In this document: positions 16,604-25,543 of the stretch, piece by piece
Layout: each line of letters starts with the position of its first letter
Numbering within the stretch: the first letter of the stretch is position 1
Assembly: GCA_039933015.1 (NCBI GenBank)
Contig: JBDTOX010000072.1
Span: 1-51,991 of the forward strand
Reading direction: 5' to 3'
Source: JBDTOX01 sp039933015
GTDB taxonomy: Bacteria; Pseudomonadota; Gammaproteobacteria; Burkholderiales; Methylophilaceae
DNA length: 51,991 nt
The notes under the pieces: model-generated
What the model saw: the letters and a program-made list of their open reading frames with translations, nothing else
What the model was told of the DNA's origin: nothing
Database searches by the model: none
Translations under genes and position numbers: made by a program

Positions 16604-17893
16604 CTATTTGGTCTTCATGCCCAGCTGCTTGAGTTTGCGATACAGGTGGGTACGCTCCAGTTGCACATTTTCTGCCACTTTACTTATACTGCCACCCGCT
16701 TTCGCCATGTGATGATCAAAATAAAGCCGCTCAAAATCATCGCGTGCTTCGCGCAGAGGCTGATCCAGATTGAAAGGAAGTGCCGAGGCTGCTGCGCCAT
16801 GCAGATGGGGTTGTGCTGCAACTTCAATGCGCGCAAAAGATTCAAATTGCCCGAGCACACGGTGCACATCTTCCAACGTAATTTTTACGCCCAGACTGGT
16901 TTGCATCAGATTTTGAATCACGCTGTCCAGTTGTGCCAGGTTGCCTGGCCAGTCAGCATTGCGTAGCGCATTAAGTGCGGCAATATCAAATTCGCGATAA
17001 ACGGCCTCACTGGTTTCCACTAGCAGGGTCACCATGGCACGTGCGAGGTCTGGAATATCTTCTCTATGATCTTCCAGAGCCGGCACACGTAATGTTGTGC
17101 CAGACAGAGCCTGCAACAAAGCACTATCGAAATGTCCCTCAGCAACCATTTGTGGTAGCGGATGCGAAGTACTGCATATTATCCTGACACCATACTTTTC
17201 AGCCTTGCTTATCAGCAGCAATAGGCCTTTCTGTTCGGCGCGGCCGAGTTCGGCGACTTCAGGGAAGAACAACAAGCCATCTCTTAGCTGCTCCAGCACA
17301 TCCAAAGGCGATGCAGTGAGCTTGTCATATTGCATCATTACCAGCCATGGCGTATTTGCCTCGTGCAGAAAACGCGCGCATAGCTCACTACCGCTACCCT
17401 GAGCTCCAATCAGTAGCAGCGGTGTTTTGGCCAGGGAGACTTGTTCGAGACGCTGCTTCAGCTCAGTAATCACGGCACTTTTGCCGAGATTAACCAAACT
17501 CATATCCGATTTGGGTAATTGTTCTCCATGCTTGAGCGCCGCATCCACCGTTTTCAACAGTTTTTGCAACGCGATAGGCTTCTCCAAAAAATCAAAAGCG
17601 CCGATACGTGTAGCTTCAACCGCGGTATCAATCGTGCCATGGCCCGACATCATGACTACCGGCATGGTCAGCAAGCCGCCGTTGCCCCACTCCTTGAGCA
17701 GGCTGATACCGTCACAGTCTGGCATCCAGATATCCAGCAAGACCAGATCCGGACGCTCCTGTTGACGCCATTCACGAGCCTCTGCCGCATTTTCTGCCAA
17801 GCGGACCTGATAACCTTCATCCTGCAGGATGTCTCTGAGTAATTCACGAATGCCAATTTCGTCATCCACCACTAGCACTTGCCTTGCTGTCAT
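16604..17893 (-). CDS. ntrX: NtrX-like response regulator with degenerate sigma-54 ATPase domain
   Basis: 429 residues. The receiver domain is intact: Asp10-Asp11, phosphoacceptor Asp54 in LVLLDIWMPD, and Lys105 in EKP. The central AAA+ region (about 137-340) is recognisable from its C-terminal half (LRVPALEDHREDIPDLA, WPGNLAQLDSVI) but has lost key parts. The Walker A position reads GAQGSGSEL, without the invariant Lys-Ser/Thr-type end. The segment that should hold the GAFTGA sigma-54 contact loop is shortened and absent, and no Walker B DE is visible (FFPEVAELG instead). A Fis-type helix-turn-helix closes the protein. It should bind DNA under phospho-control but not remodel sigma-54. It follows the ntrY-like gene. 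Confidence 0.88.
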   Translation of the reverse strand: MTARQVLVVDDEIGIRELLRDILQDEGYQVRLAENAAEAREWRQQERPDLVLLDIWMPDCDGISLLKEWGNGGLLTMPVVMMSGHGTIDTAVEATRIGAFDFLEKPIALQKLLKTVDAALKHGEQLPKSDMSLVNLGKSAVITELKQRLEQVSLAKTPLLLIGAQGSGSELCARFLHEANTPWLVMMQYDKLTASPLDVLEQLRDGLLFFPEVAELGRAEQKGLLLLISKAEKYGVRIICSTSHPLPQMVAEGHFDSALLQALSGTTLRVPALEDHREDIPDLARAMVTLLVETSEAVYREFDIAALNALRNADWPGNLAQLDSVIQNLMQTSLGVKITLEDVHRVLGQFESFARIEVAAQPHLHGAAASALPFNLDQPLREARDDFERLYFDHHMAKAGGSISKVAENVQLERTHLYRKLKQLGMKTK

Positions 17894-17912
17894 TGCTTGC
17901 GCTCCATTTTCA

Positions 17913-20066
17913 TTACTTGCCTTGCTCCGCCTTCTTTACCGCTGCGGGTAGTGTGACGGTGACCATGGCACCGCCCTGCTCCGAATTCTCAATGCGAATG
18001 CTGCCTTTGTGTTCTTCTACGATTTTTTTCACAATGGCCAAACCCAAACCAGTTCCATGCCGCTTGGTAGTCGAATAAGGCTCAAAGGCGCGGGAAATGA
18101 TTTCCACAGGAAATCCGATACCGTTATCTTTTACGCTCAATTTTACCTCAGCGCCATTCCCCGCGGTGGAGATGGATATAGTGGGGGCAGATCGCCCCTC
18201 GAGGGCATCCTGAGCATTTTGCAGCAAATTGTGCAGCACTTGTCTCAGCATGGTAACGTCACCCAGCACCGCTGACAGCTGCGGATCCAGCGCTATGTTC
18301 ACCTCGACACCCATAGACTCATAAAGCGCCAGCACGTCCTCAATCAGACGGTTAAGATCAACCTCAGCCAGATTCAGTGCAGGCGCCCGTGCATATTCAC
18401 TGAATTCATTGACCATGGTTTTCATGGCCACCACCTGATTAACAATTATCTCGGTAGCTCGCCGCAACATTTCAGCATCAGGCGCATCCAATTTGGATGC
18501 CAGCTTGTGCTCCAGCCGCTCGGCTGATAATTGAATCGGCGTGAGTGGATTTTTAATTTCATGTGCCAGGCGTCGTGCCACCTCGCCCCATGCGGCATCG
18601 CGCTGTGCCTGGACCATGGTGGTGATGTCGTCGAACACCACCACAAAGCCACCATCCGGCAAGCGCGTACCGCGCATCAGAACAATCTGCCGGCCTTGTG
18701 CACTTACAATTTCCATTTGCGCTTGCCACTCGCCTTCTTGCCACTCGCCATCATGGCCCTCAGTAGCCTGCTGATTAAAGTGTGCTAATACGGCACTGAC
18801 AAAACCCTCAAGCGCGGGCTGTGCCTGGCTTAGCTGGTCAAAGGCCCGATTGGAAAAATTCTCCAGCGTGATGCCAAGAATATGCGAAGCAGCCAGATTA
18901 AAGGTGCGCAGTTGGGCGCGGTCATTTAGTGCCAGCACGCCAGAAGAAAGATGGGCCAATATCGTTTCCAGATAACCGCGCGCTGCTTCTAACCTTGCCC
19001 GATTACGCTCGGCCGCCTCCGTGGCTTCACCCAACTGGCGCGTCATACTGTTAAAAGACTGCACCAGAATGCCCAGTTCATCCTTGCCATGGGCAGGCAG
19101 CATCGTAGCGTAATCGCCACGTGCAATGGCCCGTGTGCCTTCAGCAAGAACAGCCAGCGGCGCGGAAAGACGACGGCTTAACACAAAAGCAATCGCGACT
19201 GCCGATAGCATCGCCAACATCAGCACCAGCGTCAGGGTCAGCGCAAATACTTCTTTCAAAGATTTGCGGCTAAATGAAAGCTCCTGATAATCCTGATACA
19301 CATCTTGCACCGATTCTGCCGTAGCTGAGAGCGTCTTCGGCACGGGCTGCAGCAATTGCAAAATACGCGTTTCGCCTGCCAGATCTGGCAGGGTTACTGG
19401 TGCCAGTACGCGCAAATACAAACCTTTGCCAGGAATTGGCTCTATGGTGCCGTAGACATGCTGCCGTGCCTGACGCAATTGCTGCACTGTGGGTAATTCC
19501 GGCAAAAAACTAAAAGCATCGCTGCTTGAAAAAGCCAGGATACGCCCCTGCAGGGTCAGCAATACAGCGTCCTGCACACCACTTTTTTCGCGCAAATCGT
19601 TGAGCACATTCAGGTGCGCACTGGGGGGCTGAAAAGCCAGCCCTAAGGCCATGCTTTCACCTTTATCTTCGATATCGGCCAGCATAATATCGAGCGCGCT
19701 TTGGCCCAGGCGTAGCCCCCCCTCCAATGCCGCTTCGACCTTGACGTTAAACCATGACTCGATAGAACGCGTAAGAAAGTTAACCGAAACAGCATACACG
19801 ACCAGGCCAGGGATAATGGCCATCAGCGCAAACGCCCCCAGCAGCCGCAAGGTCAGGCGACTGCCCATTACACGTTCGCGCATTTGACGATATAGCCGCC
19901 ACAACTGTACTCCAATTAGAACAATCAAAACTACCGCCAATGCGATATTGAGCCCCAGCAGAATGGTGTAATGCTGGCCCGAAGCAGCCGTATTGGCGCT
20001 GGCGTGCGATAACAGATAAAGCAATACCGCGCCAAGCGCCGCGCTGACGAAAACAATATATTTCAT
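17913..20066 (-). CDS. ntrY: NtrY-like membrane sensor histidine kinase
   Basis: 717 residues. Several N-terminal membrane segments (about 1-20, 33-52, 75-95) precede an extracytoplasmic region and a further membrane segment near 285-305. A HAMP domain and a PAS-like domain (TILAHLSSGVLALNDRA) follow. The kinase core has the H-box RLAHEIKNPLTPIQ with phosphoacceptor His near residue 500, the N-box NLLQNAQDALEG, and G-boxes DNGIGFP and GTGLGLAIVKKI. The sequence around the His is typical of NtrY. The signal sensed is unknown. Its start overlaps the DUF4390 stop by four bases, and its partner regulator follows 19 bases downstream. Confidence 0.92.
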   Translation of the reverse strand: MKYIVFVSAALGAVLLYLLSHASANTAASGQHYTILLGLNIALAVVLIVLIGVQLWRLYRQMRERVMGSRLTLRLLGAFALMAIIPGLVVYAVSVNFLTRSIESWFNVKVEAALEGGLRLGQSALDIMLADIEDKGESMALGLAFQPPSAHLNVLNDLREKSGVQDAVLLTLQGRILAFSSSDAFSFLPELPTVQQLRQARQHVYGTIEPIPGKGLYLRVLAPVTLPDLAGETRILQLLQPVPKTLSATAESVQDVYQDYQELSFSRKSLKEVFALTLTLVLMLAMLSAVAIAFVLSRRLSAPLAVLAEGTRAIARGDYATMLPAHGKDELGILVQSFNSMTRQLGEATEAAERNRARLEAARGYLETILAHLSSGVLALNDRAQLRTFNLAASHILGITLENFSNRAFDQLSQAQPALEGFVSAVLAHFNQQATEGHDGEWQEGEWQAQMEIVSAQGRQIVLMRGTRLPDGGFVVVFDDITTMVQAQRDAAWGEVARRLAHEIKNPLTPIQLSAERLEHKLASKLDAPDAEMLRRATEIIVNQVVAMKTMVNEFSEYARAPALNLAEVDLNRLIEDVLALYESMGVEVNIALDPQLSAVLGDVTMLRQVLHNLLQNAQDALEGRSAPTISISTAGNGAEVKLSVKDNGIGFPVEIISRAFEPYSTTKRHGTGLGLAIVKKIVEEHKGSIRIENSEQGGAMVTVTLPAAVKKAEQGK

Positions 20067-20662
20067 TTATTGGGTGATTGGAGCGCTAACGCAGGTGTCC
20101 AGCGATATCGCTCCGAGACCATATCCCAGTCTTCCGAGCCTATTGCGTCGACTTGCAGTGGTTTGGGTAGTCTGGATTGATCAAGCCGTATACGCAAAGC
20201 CGCATGATAAATTTCGCCCTTTTTCAACAGCACCTTATCCACCACCTGCCAGCCGCGCAAATGGGATAATTCCTCTTTTGCATCTTGCAGGCTGGCGAAC
20301 GTCTGCTGATGATTATTCTGGTTAAGCAGATATTGACGCGACAATGCATGATAGCTAATCGTCACCTGCCTGCTGGCGCTGACTATCTCATCATCAAACC
20401 AGTACTGCCGCGGTGAAACAATCTGAAACTCAATCAGGAAAGTAAGTGATACGCCTTTGCTCAAGGCGTTTTCTACTTCGCTGCTAAAATTCACATCGAA
20501 ATCAGCGTCCAGAATATAAGCTTCATCTACAGGGAGCAACGCTGCTGTTTTAATATGCAGGCTGCTGCCTGTGGCCCAGGCTAAGGTAATAAAACAGAAT
20601 GTAGAAATGAATAGGAAAAGGCTTACAGAAGAAAGGAAATTAGTTTTTTTGCAGTAGCGCAT
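20063..20662 (-). CDS. DUF4390 exported protein
   Basis: About 199 residues with an N-terminal signal or membrane segment (LSSVSLFLFISTFCF, then ATG/S cleavage region) and a beta-rich domain including LHIKTAALLPVDEAYILDAD and QYWFDDEIVSASRQVTISY. It belongs to a betaproteobacterial family of unknown function that regularly sits between rsmB and ntrY. An upstream ATG at 20719 would add 19 residues lying wholly inside rsmB. The ATG at 20662 (MRYCKKTNF) gives a normal signal peptide and still overlaps rsmB by 23 bases. The stop overlaps ntrY. Confidence 0.8.
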   Translation of the reverse strand: MRYCKKTNFLSSVSLFLFISTFCFITLAWATGSSLHIKTAALLPVDEAYILDADFDVNFSSEVENALSKGVSLTFLIEFQIVSPRQYWFDDEIVSASRQVTISYHALSRQYLLNQNNHQQTFASLQDAKEELSHLRGWQVVDKVLLKKGEIYHAALRIRLDQSRLPKPLQVDAIGSEDWDMVSERYRWTPALALQSPNK

Positions 20663-21920
20663 AAAAAAACCCGTCATGTTCTGCACAGGGCAGTAATTGT
20701 CCATGTTGTGGAAGGGCATTTTGTAGACTCGGTAGCGGTAACTGCACTGCGTCCGCTTGACCCTCCAGAAATTTTTCTATTTGACGTTGATTTTCTTCAT
20801 GAAAAATAGAACACGTCGCGTAGAGCAATTTACCACCCTTTGCCAATAGCTGCCACAAACCGCGCAAAATCAGCGCTTGCTGTGCCGTAAAGGAAGCAAC
20901 GTCAGCTTCACGCCGCAACCATTTAATGTCCACATGACGTCGTATGATGCCGGAAGCCGTGCAAGGCACATCCGCGAGTATCCGGTCAAACGGTACACCA
21001 TCCCACCAACCTTGAGGATTGGCTGCATTGCCTGTCACCAAATCGGCCTCAAACTGCAGCCTGTGCAGATTGCTGCGCGTGCGTTGCAGGCGCTGGTTGT
21101 CGCTATCCAGTCCAACCAGATTAACGTCCGCCAATTCCAGGATATGCCCGGTCTTGCCGCCAGGAGCGCAACAGGCGTCAAGGACACGCAAGCCAGCGCT
21201 GACATCAAGCAAAGACGCAGCGAACTGGGCACCGTAGTCCTGTACGGAGACTTCACCCTCACTAAACCCCGGAATTTTATCTACCGGCAATGGTTTTGCG
21301 AGCGCAACTGCGTAATCACCTATCGTCCTTGCTTCCAGACCTTGATTAACAAGTTTCAGGCAATAATCGGCGGCATTACTATGCCGTTGATTCACGCGCA
21401 AGGTCATCGGTGGATGCTGATTACCCGCCTCAAGCACGCACTGCCACTGCTGGGGATATTGCGTTTTGAGCTTATTTATCCACCATTGGGGATAGGAATA
21501 GATGGCAACTTCATTAACTGAAATCTTTTGCATTAACTCGACATGCTGGCGCAAAAAATTGCGCAGGACCGCATTGACCAGGCCCTTGGCCCAGGACTTT
21601 TTAAACTGACTAGCCGCTTTCACTGCCTGGTCTACCACGGTGTGGGGGGCAGCTTTATCGTGAGTCAATTGATAGATAGCGACCAATAACAAACAGCGCA
21701 GCCATTCATCCGGCAAAGGCTTTTCCAGCAATTGTGTTAACAGCGCTTGTAGCTGGCCGTAAAAACGCAGTGTGCCATAGCTTAAATCCTGGGTAACAGC
21801 GCGCTGCTGGGGGGTGATGCTGGCATGCTCACGGAAAATAGCTTCCAGCGTAACCGTGAGATTACGTCCAGCGAAGACTTGACTGACTGCCTGTGCCGCC
21901 AGCTGCTGAGCAATATACAA
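20640..21920 (-). CDS. rsmB: 16S rRNA (cytosine-967-C5)-methyltransferase RsmB
   Basis: 426 residues. A NusB-like N-terminal RNA-binding domain covers about 1-140. A class I methyltransferase follows, with the SAM-site motif DACCAPGGKTGHILE near residue 245, ADVPCTASGIIRRH carrying the motif IV cysteine, and YATCSIFHEEN carrying the motif VI catalytic cysteine. It methylates C967 of 16S rRNA. It lies four bases downstream of htpX and belongs to the def-fmt-htpX-rsmB-ntrYX block on the minus strand. Confidence 0.95.
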   Translation of the reverse strand: MYIAQQLAAQAVSQVFAGRNLTVTLEAIFREHASITPQQRAVTQDLSYGTLRFYGQLQALLTQLLEKPLPDEWLRCLLLVAIYQLTHDKAAPHTVVDQAVKAASQFKKSWAKGLVNAVLRNFLRQHVELMQKISVNEVAIYSYPQWWINKLKTQYPQQWQCVLEAGNQHPPMTLRVNQRHSNAADYCLKLVNQGLEARTIGDYAVALAKPLPVDKIPGFSEGEVSVQDYGAQFAASLLDVSAGLRVLDACCAPGGKTGHILELADVNLVGLDSDNQRLQRTRSNLHRLQFEADLVTGNAANPQGWWDGVPFDRILADVPCTASGIIRRHVDIKWLRREADVASFTAQQALILRGLWQLLAKGGKLLYATCSIFHEENQRQIEKFLEGQADAVQLPLPSLQNALPQHGQLLPCAEHDGFFYALLQKN

Positions 21921-21923
21921 GAG

Positions 21924-22766
21924 CTAAAGCGCCATGGCCATTAAGCGGGCAATCCGCTCATCTGTATCCGGATGCGTACTAAACAAGCCTTTGATCCCGC
22001 CCGCCGACAATGGATTAATGATCATCATTTGCGCGGTTTCCGGATGTTGTTCTGCAGTCGCCATGGGGATTTGGTGCACATAGTCATGTATCTTTTTCAG
22101 CGCTGCAGCTAAAGCCGCAGGGTCACCACTAATCTCGGCCCCGGCACGGTCAGCTTCAAATTCGCGCGAACGCGAGATGGCCATCTGGATCAACATGGCT
22201 GCAATAGGCGCCAGGATCATGATCAATATGGCTACCGCAGGATGTACATTGCGCTCACGGTCGCCACCGGAGAACAACATGCCAAACTGGGCAATCGCCG
22301 AAATGGCGCCGGCGATAGTTGCAGAAATTGTGCAAATCAAAGTGTCACGATGTTTGACATGACTCAGCTCGTGCGCCATCACACCGCGCAATTCGCGCTC
22401 AGAAAGTATGCGCATAATGCCAGTGGTGGCCGCTACTGCTGCATGTTCCGGATCGCGTCCAGTAGCAAATGCATTGGGCTGGGCTTCGTCGATAATATAA
22501 ACCTTGGGCATGGGCAACTGCGCATTTTGTGCCAGCTCACGCACCATGCGATAAAACTGCGGCGCGCTGCTCTCATCGACTTCCCGCGCGTTATACATTT
22601 TCAGTACCGCCGCATCAGAAAACCAATAGGCGTAGACATTCATGGCAGCTGCGATTGCCAGCGCGATGAGCATACCGCCCGCGCCACCCAGAGCTGCGCC
22701 GACCGTGCCAAACAGCACGACAATCCCGGCCATGAGTATCGAGGTTTTTAACCAATTACCTAGCAT
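21924..22766 (-). CDS. htpX: membrane metalloprotease HtpX
   Basis: 280 residues of family M48B. Two N-terminal membrane helices (about 7-25 and 27-47) are followed by the zinc motif HELSH (in MAHELSHVKHRD, near residue 130), two more helices (about 145-165 and 178-197) and the third ligand Glu in SREFEADRAGAE. It degrades misfolded membrane proteins at the cytoplasmic face under stress. The length is typical. Confidence 0.95.
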   Translation of the reverse strand: MLGNWLKTSILMAGIVVLFGTVGAALGGAGGMLIALAIAAAMNVYAYWFSDAAVLKMYNAREVDESSAPQFYRMVRELAQNAQLPMPKVYIIDEAQPNAFATGRDPEHAAVAATTGIMRILSERELRGVMAHELSHVKHRDTLICTISATIAGAISAIAQFGMLFSGGDRERNVHPAVAILIMILAPIAAMLIQMAISRSREFEADRAGAEISGDPAALAAALKKIHDYVHQIPMATAEQHPETAQMMIINPLSAGGIKGLFSTHPDTDERIARLMAMAL

Positions 22767-22848
22767 TTTTCATCTCTTCATCAATCCTGAAAAAGTATTC
22801 AATCGATATTTTAGATAGCGCCAAACTCATAAAATTCAAGTTGCTGCA

Positions 22849-23775
22849 CTAATTACCAAAACGCTCGCCGACTTGTATAGGATTCCCCGCCAGAAAGTCA
22901 CGTGCTAATAAACGCTTGCCGCCTGCCTTCTGCAGCTCTTCAATTTTAAGCAATCCTGCGCCGCAACCTACCGTAATACCGTCTTCTACGCTAACAATAT
23001 TGCCTACGGCGGCCTGACCCGGCATGGCGCGTGCCATCCAGATACGGTAGGTTGCGCCATGCAATACAGTTTGCGCTACCGGAAAAGGATTAAACGCCCG
23101 AACCTGGCGCGATAACTCGACTGCGCTATGCGCCCAGTCCAGCTGAGCTTCCGTTTTATTTAGCTTATGTGCGTAGGTTACTTGCGCTTCATCCTGAGGC
23201 GTAGCTTGCAACTTGCCCTCGCGCTGCAATTGATTTATGGCTTGCACCATGAGTTCCGCACCAATTTTTGCCAATCCATCATGTAAGGTCTTGGCAGTGT
23301 CGTTTTCGCTGATCGGCAAAACACCGTGCATGATCATGGCGCCCGCATCCAAGGCGGGTACCACTTGCATGACAGTCACGCCCGTTTCCTGGTCGCCAGC
23401 CAAAAGCGCGCGTTGTATGGGCGCGGCGCCACGCCAGCGCGGCAACAACGATGCGTGAATATTAAAACAGCCATAGCGCGGCATTGCCAGCACCGCCGCC
23501 GGGATAATCAGCCCATAAGCCGCAACAATCATGGCATCGGCTTGTTCCATTGCAATGCGTGCCTGTACCGCCGCATCTTTCAAGGTTTCAGGCTGGAAAA
23601 CGGCGATTTGATACTGTAAAGCCAGCTCTTTAACTGGGCTTGCTTTCAACTTCATGCCCCGTCCTGCGGGGCGATCAGGCTGAGTAAGCACTAGCGTTAC
23701 CTCATGCTCCGCCTCAATCAGCGCGGCTAGCGCTGGCACGGCAAATTCCGGCGTGCCGGCAAAAATTATTTTCAT
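22849..23775 (-). CDS. fmt: methionyl-tRNA formyltransferase
   Basis: 308 residues. The 10-formyl-THF-binding transferase domain has PEFAVPALAALIEAEHEV near the start and the signature HASLLPRWRGAAPIQ near residues 108-122. The C-terminal tRNA-binding domain begins near 205 (VRAFNPFPVA). It formylates initiator Met-tRNA. It lies 12 bases after def, the enzyme that later removes the formyl group. Confidence 0.96.
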   Translation of the reverse strand: MKIIFAGTPEFAVPALAALIEAEHEVTLVLTQPDRPAGRGMKLKASPVKELALQYQIAVFQPETLKDAAVQARIAMEQADAMIVAAYGLIIPAAVLAMPRYGCFNIHASLLPRWRGAAPIQRALLAGDQETGVTVMQVVPALDAGAMIMHGVLPISENDTAKTLHDGLAKIGAELMVQAINQLQREGKLQATPQDEAQVTYAHKLNKTEAQLDWAHSAVELSRQVRAFNPFPVAQTVLHGATYRIWMARAMPGQAAVGNIVSVEDGITVGCGAGLLKIEELQKAGGKRLLARDFLAGNPIQVGERFGN

Positions 23776-23787
23776 AGATGGATTTAG

Positions 23788-24291
23788 TTAATTACGGTCG
23801 CGCTGACGTTTTTTCAGCTTATTTTTGATACGCGTTTGCTTCAGTGGCGATAAATACTCAACAAACACCTTACCAAGCAAGTGATCCACTTCGTGCTGGA
23901 TACAAACCGCAAGCAAGCCTTTGGCCTCCAGGGTAAATGACTGGCCATCGCGGCCCAAGGCTTCTACAGTGATTGTTTCCGCCCTCGTCACAGTTTCGTA
24001 TATTCCCGGCACAGACAGACAGCCCTCTTCGTAATCCTGCGAGCCGCAACTGGTAAGGATCCTGGGGTTAATAAAAACCTGCAAACCGCGCTTGTCCTCG
24101 CTGATATCCATCACGATAATCTGCTGGTGGACATCCACCTGCGTTGCAGCAAGGCCGATACCCGGAGCTGCATACATGGTTTCAGCCATATCATCGATTA
24201 AACGCCGAATACTGGCATCCACCTCTTTCACAGGCTTGGCGACCTTATAAAGGCGCGGATCAGGGTAGTTAAGGATATTTAAAATTGCCAT
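23788..24291 (-). CDS. def: peptide deformylase
   Basis: 167 residues with the three deformylase motifs: GIGLAATQ (about 45-52), EGCLSVPG (about 88-95, metal-binding Cys) and QHEVDHLLG (about 131-139, two metal-binding His and the catalytic Glu). It removes the N-formyl group from nascent proteins. It is divergent from the LysM gene with 83 bases between, and is the first gene of the minus-strand block that includes fmt. Confidence 0.97.
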   Translation of the reverse strand: MAILNILNYPDPRLYKVAKPVKEVDASIRRLIDDMAETMYAAPGIGLAATQVDVHQQIIVMDISEDKRGLQVFINPRILTSCGSQDYEEGCLSVPGIYETVTRAETITVEALGRDGQSFTLEAKGLLAVCIQHEVDHLLGKVFVEYLSPLKQTRIKNKLKKRQRDRN

Positions 24292-24374
24292 AAAAGCTTG
24301 ATTGTTGAATGAATTACATGCAGAATTTAATGCAATTTCGCAGAAATTAATTATGCACCACGGGGACCGAAGTC

Positions 24375-25541
24375 ATGATTATGTACAAGTACATTATAAC
24401 GCCGCTCTTGCTTTGTTGCCTGGCTTTACCAGCGGCGGCAGACGAGGTGCAATTACAGGCTAACCATCCTGACCGTCATGTTGTCGTCAAAGGTGACACG
24501 CTTTGGGGAATTTCCGCCAAATTTCTTAAAGACCCATGGCAATGGCCCAGGGTGTGGAAAATGAACCGTGAGCAAATCAAGAATCCGCATCGCATTTACC
24601 CAGGCGACGTTGTCGTGCTGGACGCCAGCAGCGGGCAGCCGGAATTGCGCCTATTGCATGAAACCGTCACCCTGCAACCAGATATTCGCGAGGAGCCCTT
24701 GGAAAAAGAGGCTGTGCCTACGATCGCCCCCAATATCATTGCTCCATTTCTGAGCCAGCCCTTGGTCATTGAGGCTGGCGCACTAAATGCTGCACCCAAG
24801 ATTATTGCCGGGCAACAAAATCGCGTTGCGTTGACCGCTGGCAACAAGGCCTACACTACCAGCATGGTAGAAGGCGAACCCAGGGTCTGGCACATTTATC
24901 GGCCAGGAAAACTACTTGTTGACCCTGACACTACAGAACCCCTCGGCTTGGAAGCCATTTATTTAGGCGACCTCCGTATTACAAAATATGGTGACCCGGC
25001 TACAGCAGAGATTCTGCGCTCGAAAGAAGACATTTATCCCGATGACAGGTTAGTAAAAGTGTCCGATAAGCTTTTAAATAACTTCACCCCCAGAGCCCCG
25101 GATACAGAGATTAAAGGCCGCATTATGTCCATTTATGGCGGTGTGGCAGAGGCTGGCAGCAATACCATAGTCTCGATTAACAAAGGCTCAAAAGATGGTC
25201 TGGAAGAAGGCCATGTATTGAGCATTAATCGCGCTGGCAGCTACGTAAGCAAAGATCCAAAAGTGAAAAAGACCGAGGAAAAATTCTCTTTCAAAGAGCT
25301 TAAATTCAAGGAAACACAACTAAGCGATGCAACAGATGACAAATCACAAGCCACAGACCCAAAACCTGTAAAGCAATACGAGCCTAAAGCGGATCTCGCC
25401 AACAACAAAGCTTTAATCAAACTGCCCGATGAGCGCATTGGTTTAGTGATGGTGTTCCGCACATTCGAGCGCGTTTCCTTTGGCCTGATCATGCAAACCT
25501 CGGAACCAGTCAACGTTTTGGATTTGGTGCAAACACCTTAG
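24375..25541 (+). CDS. LysM domain exported protein
   Basis: 388 residues. A signal peptide (hydrophobic residues about 8-20, ending LPAAADE) is followed by one LysM peptidoglycan-binding domain at about 35-82 (VVKGDTLWGISAKFLKDPW, then NPHRIYPGDVV). The remaining ~300 residues are a conserved but uncharacterised region with an alternating Lys/Glu stretch near 295-330. In betaproteobacteria this gene regularly precedes dprA. The start at 24375 is supported by GGGGA nine bases upstream; an in-frame ATG two codons later is possible. It probably acts at the cell wall. Confidence 0.88.
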   Translation: MIMYKYIITPLLLCCLALPAAADEVQLQANHPDRHVVVKGDTLWGISAKFLKDPWQWPRVWKMNREQIKNPHRIYPGDVVVLDASSGQPELRLLHETVTLQPDIREEPLEKEAVPTIAPNIIAPFLSQPLVIEAGALNAAPKIIAGQQNRVALTAGNKAYTTSMVEGEPRVWHIYRPGKLLVDPDTTEPLGLEAIYLGDLRITKYGDPATAEILRSKEDIYPDDRLVKVSDKLLNNFTPRAPDTEIKGRIMSIYGGVAEAGSNTIVSINKGSKDGLEEGHVLSINRAGSYVSKDPKVKKTEEKFSFKELKFKETQLSDATDDKSQATDPKPVKQYEPKADLANNKALIKLPDERIGLVMVFRTFERVSFGLIMQTSEPVNVLDLVQTP

Positions 25542-25543
25542 AA

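Noticed and set aside
20877..21521. 214-codon open frame antisense to rsmB
   Set aside because: It is opposite a confident methyltransferase gene; its sequence looks like a reverse-strand shadow with no recognisable fold.
22242..22751. 169-codon open frame antisense to htpX
   Set aside because: Shadow of htpX; low-complexity composition and no homology recognised.
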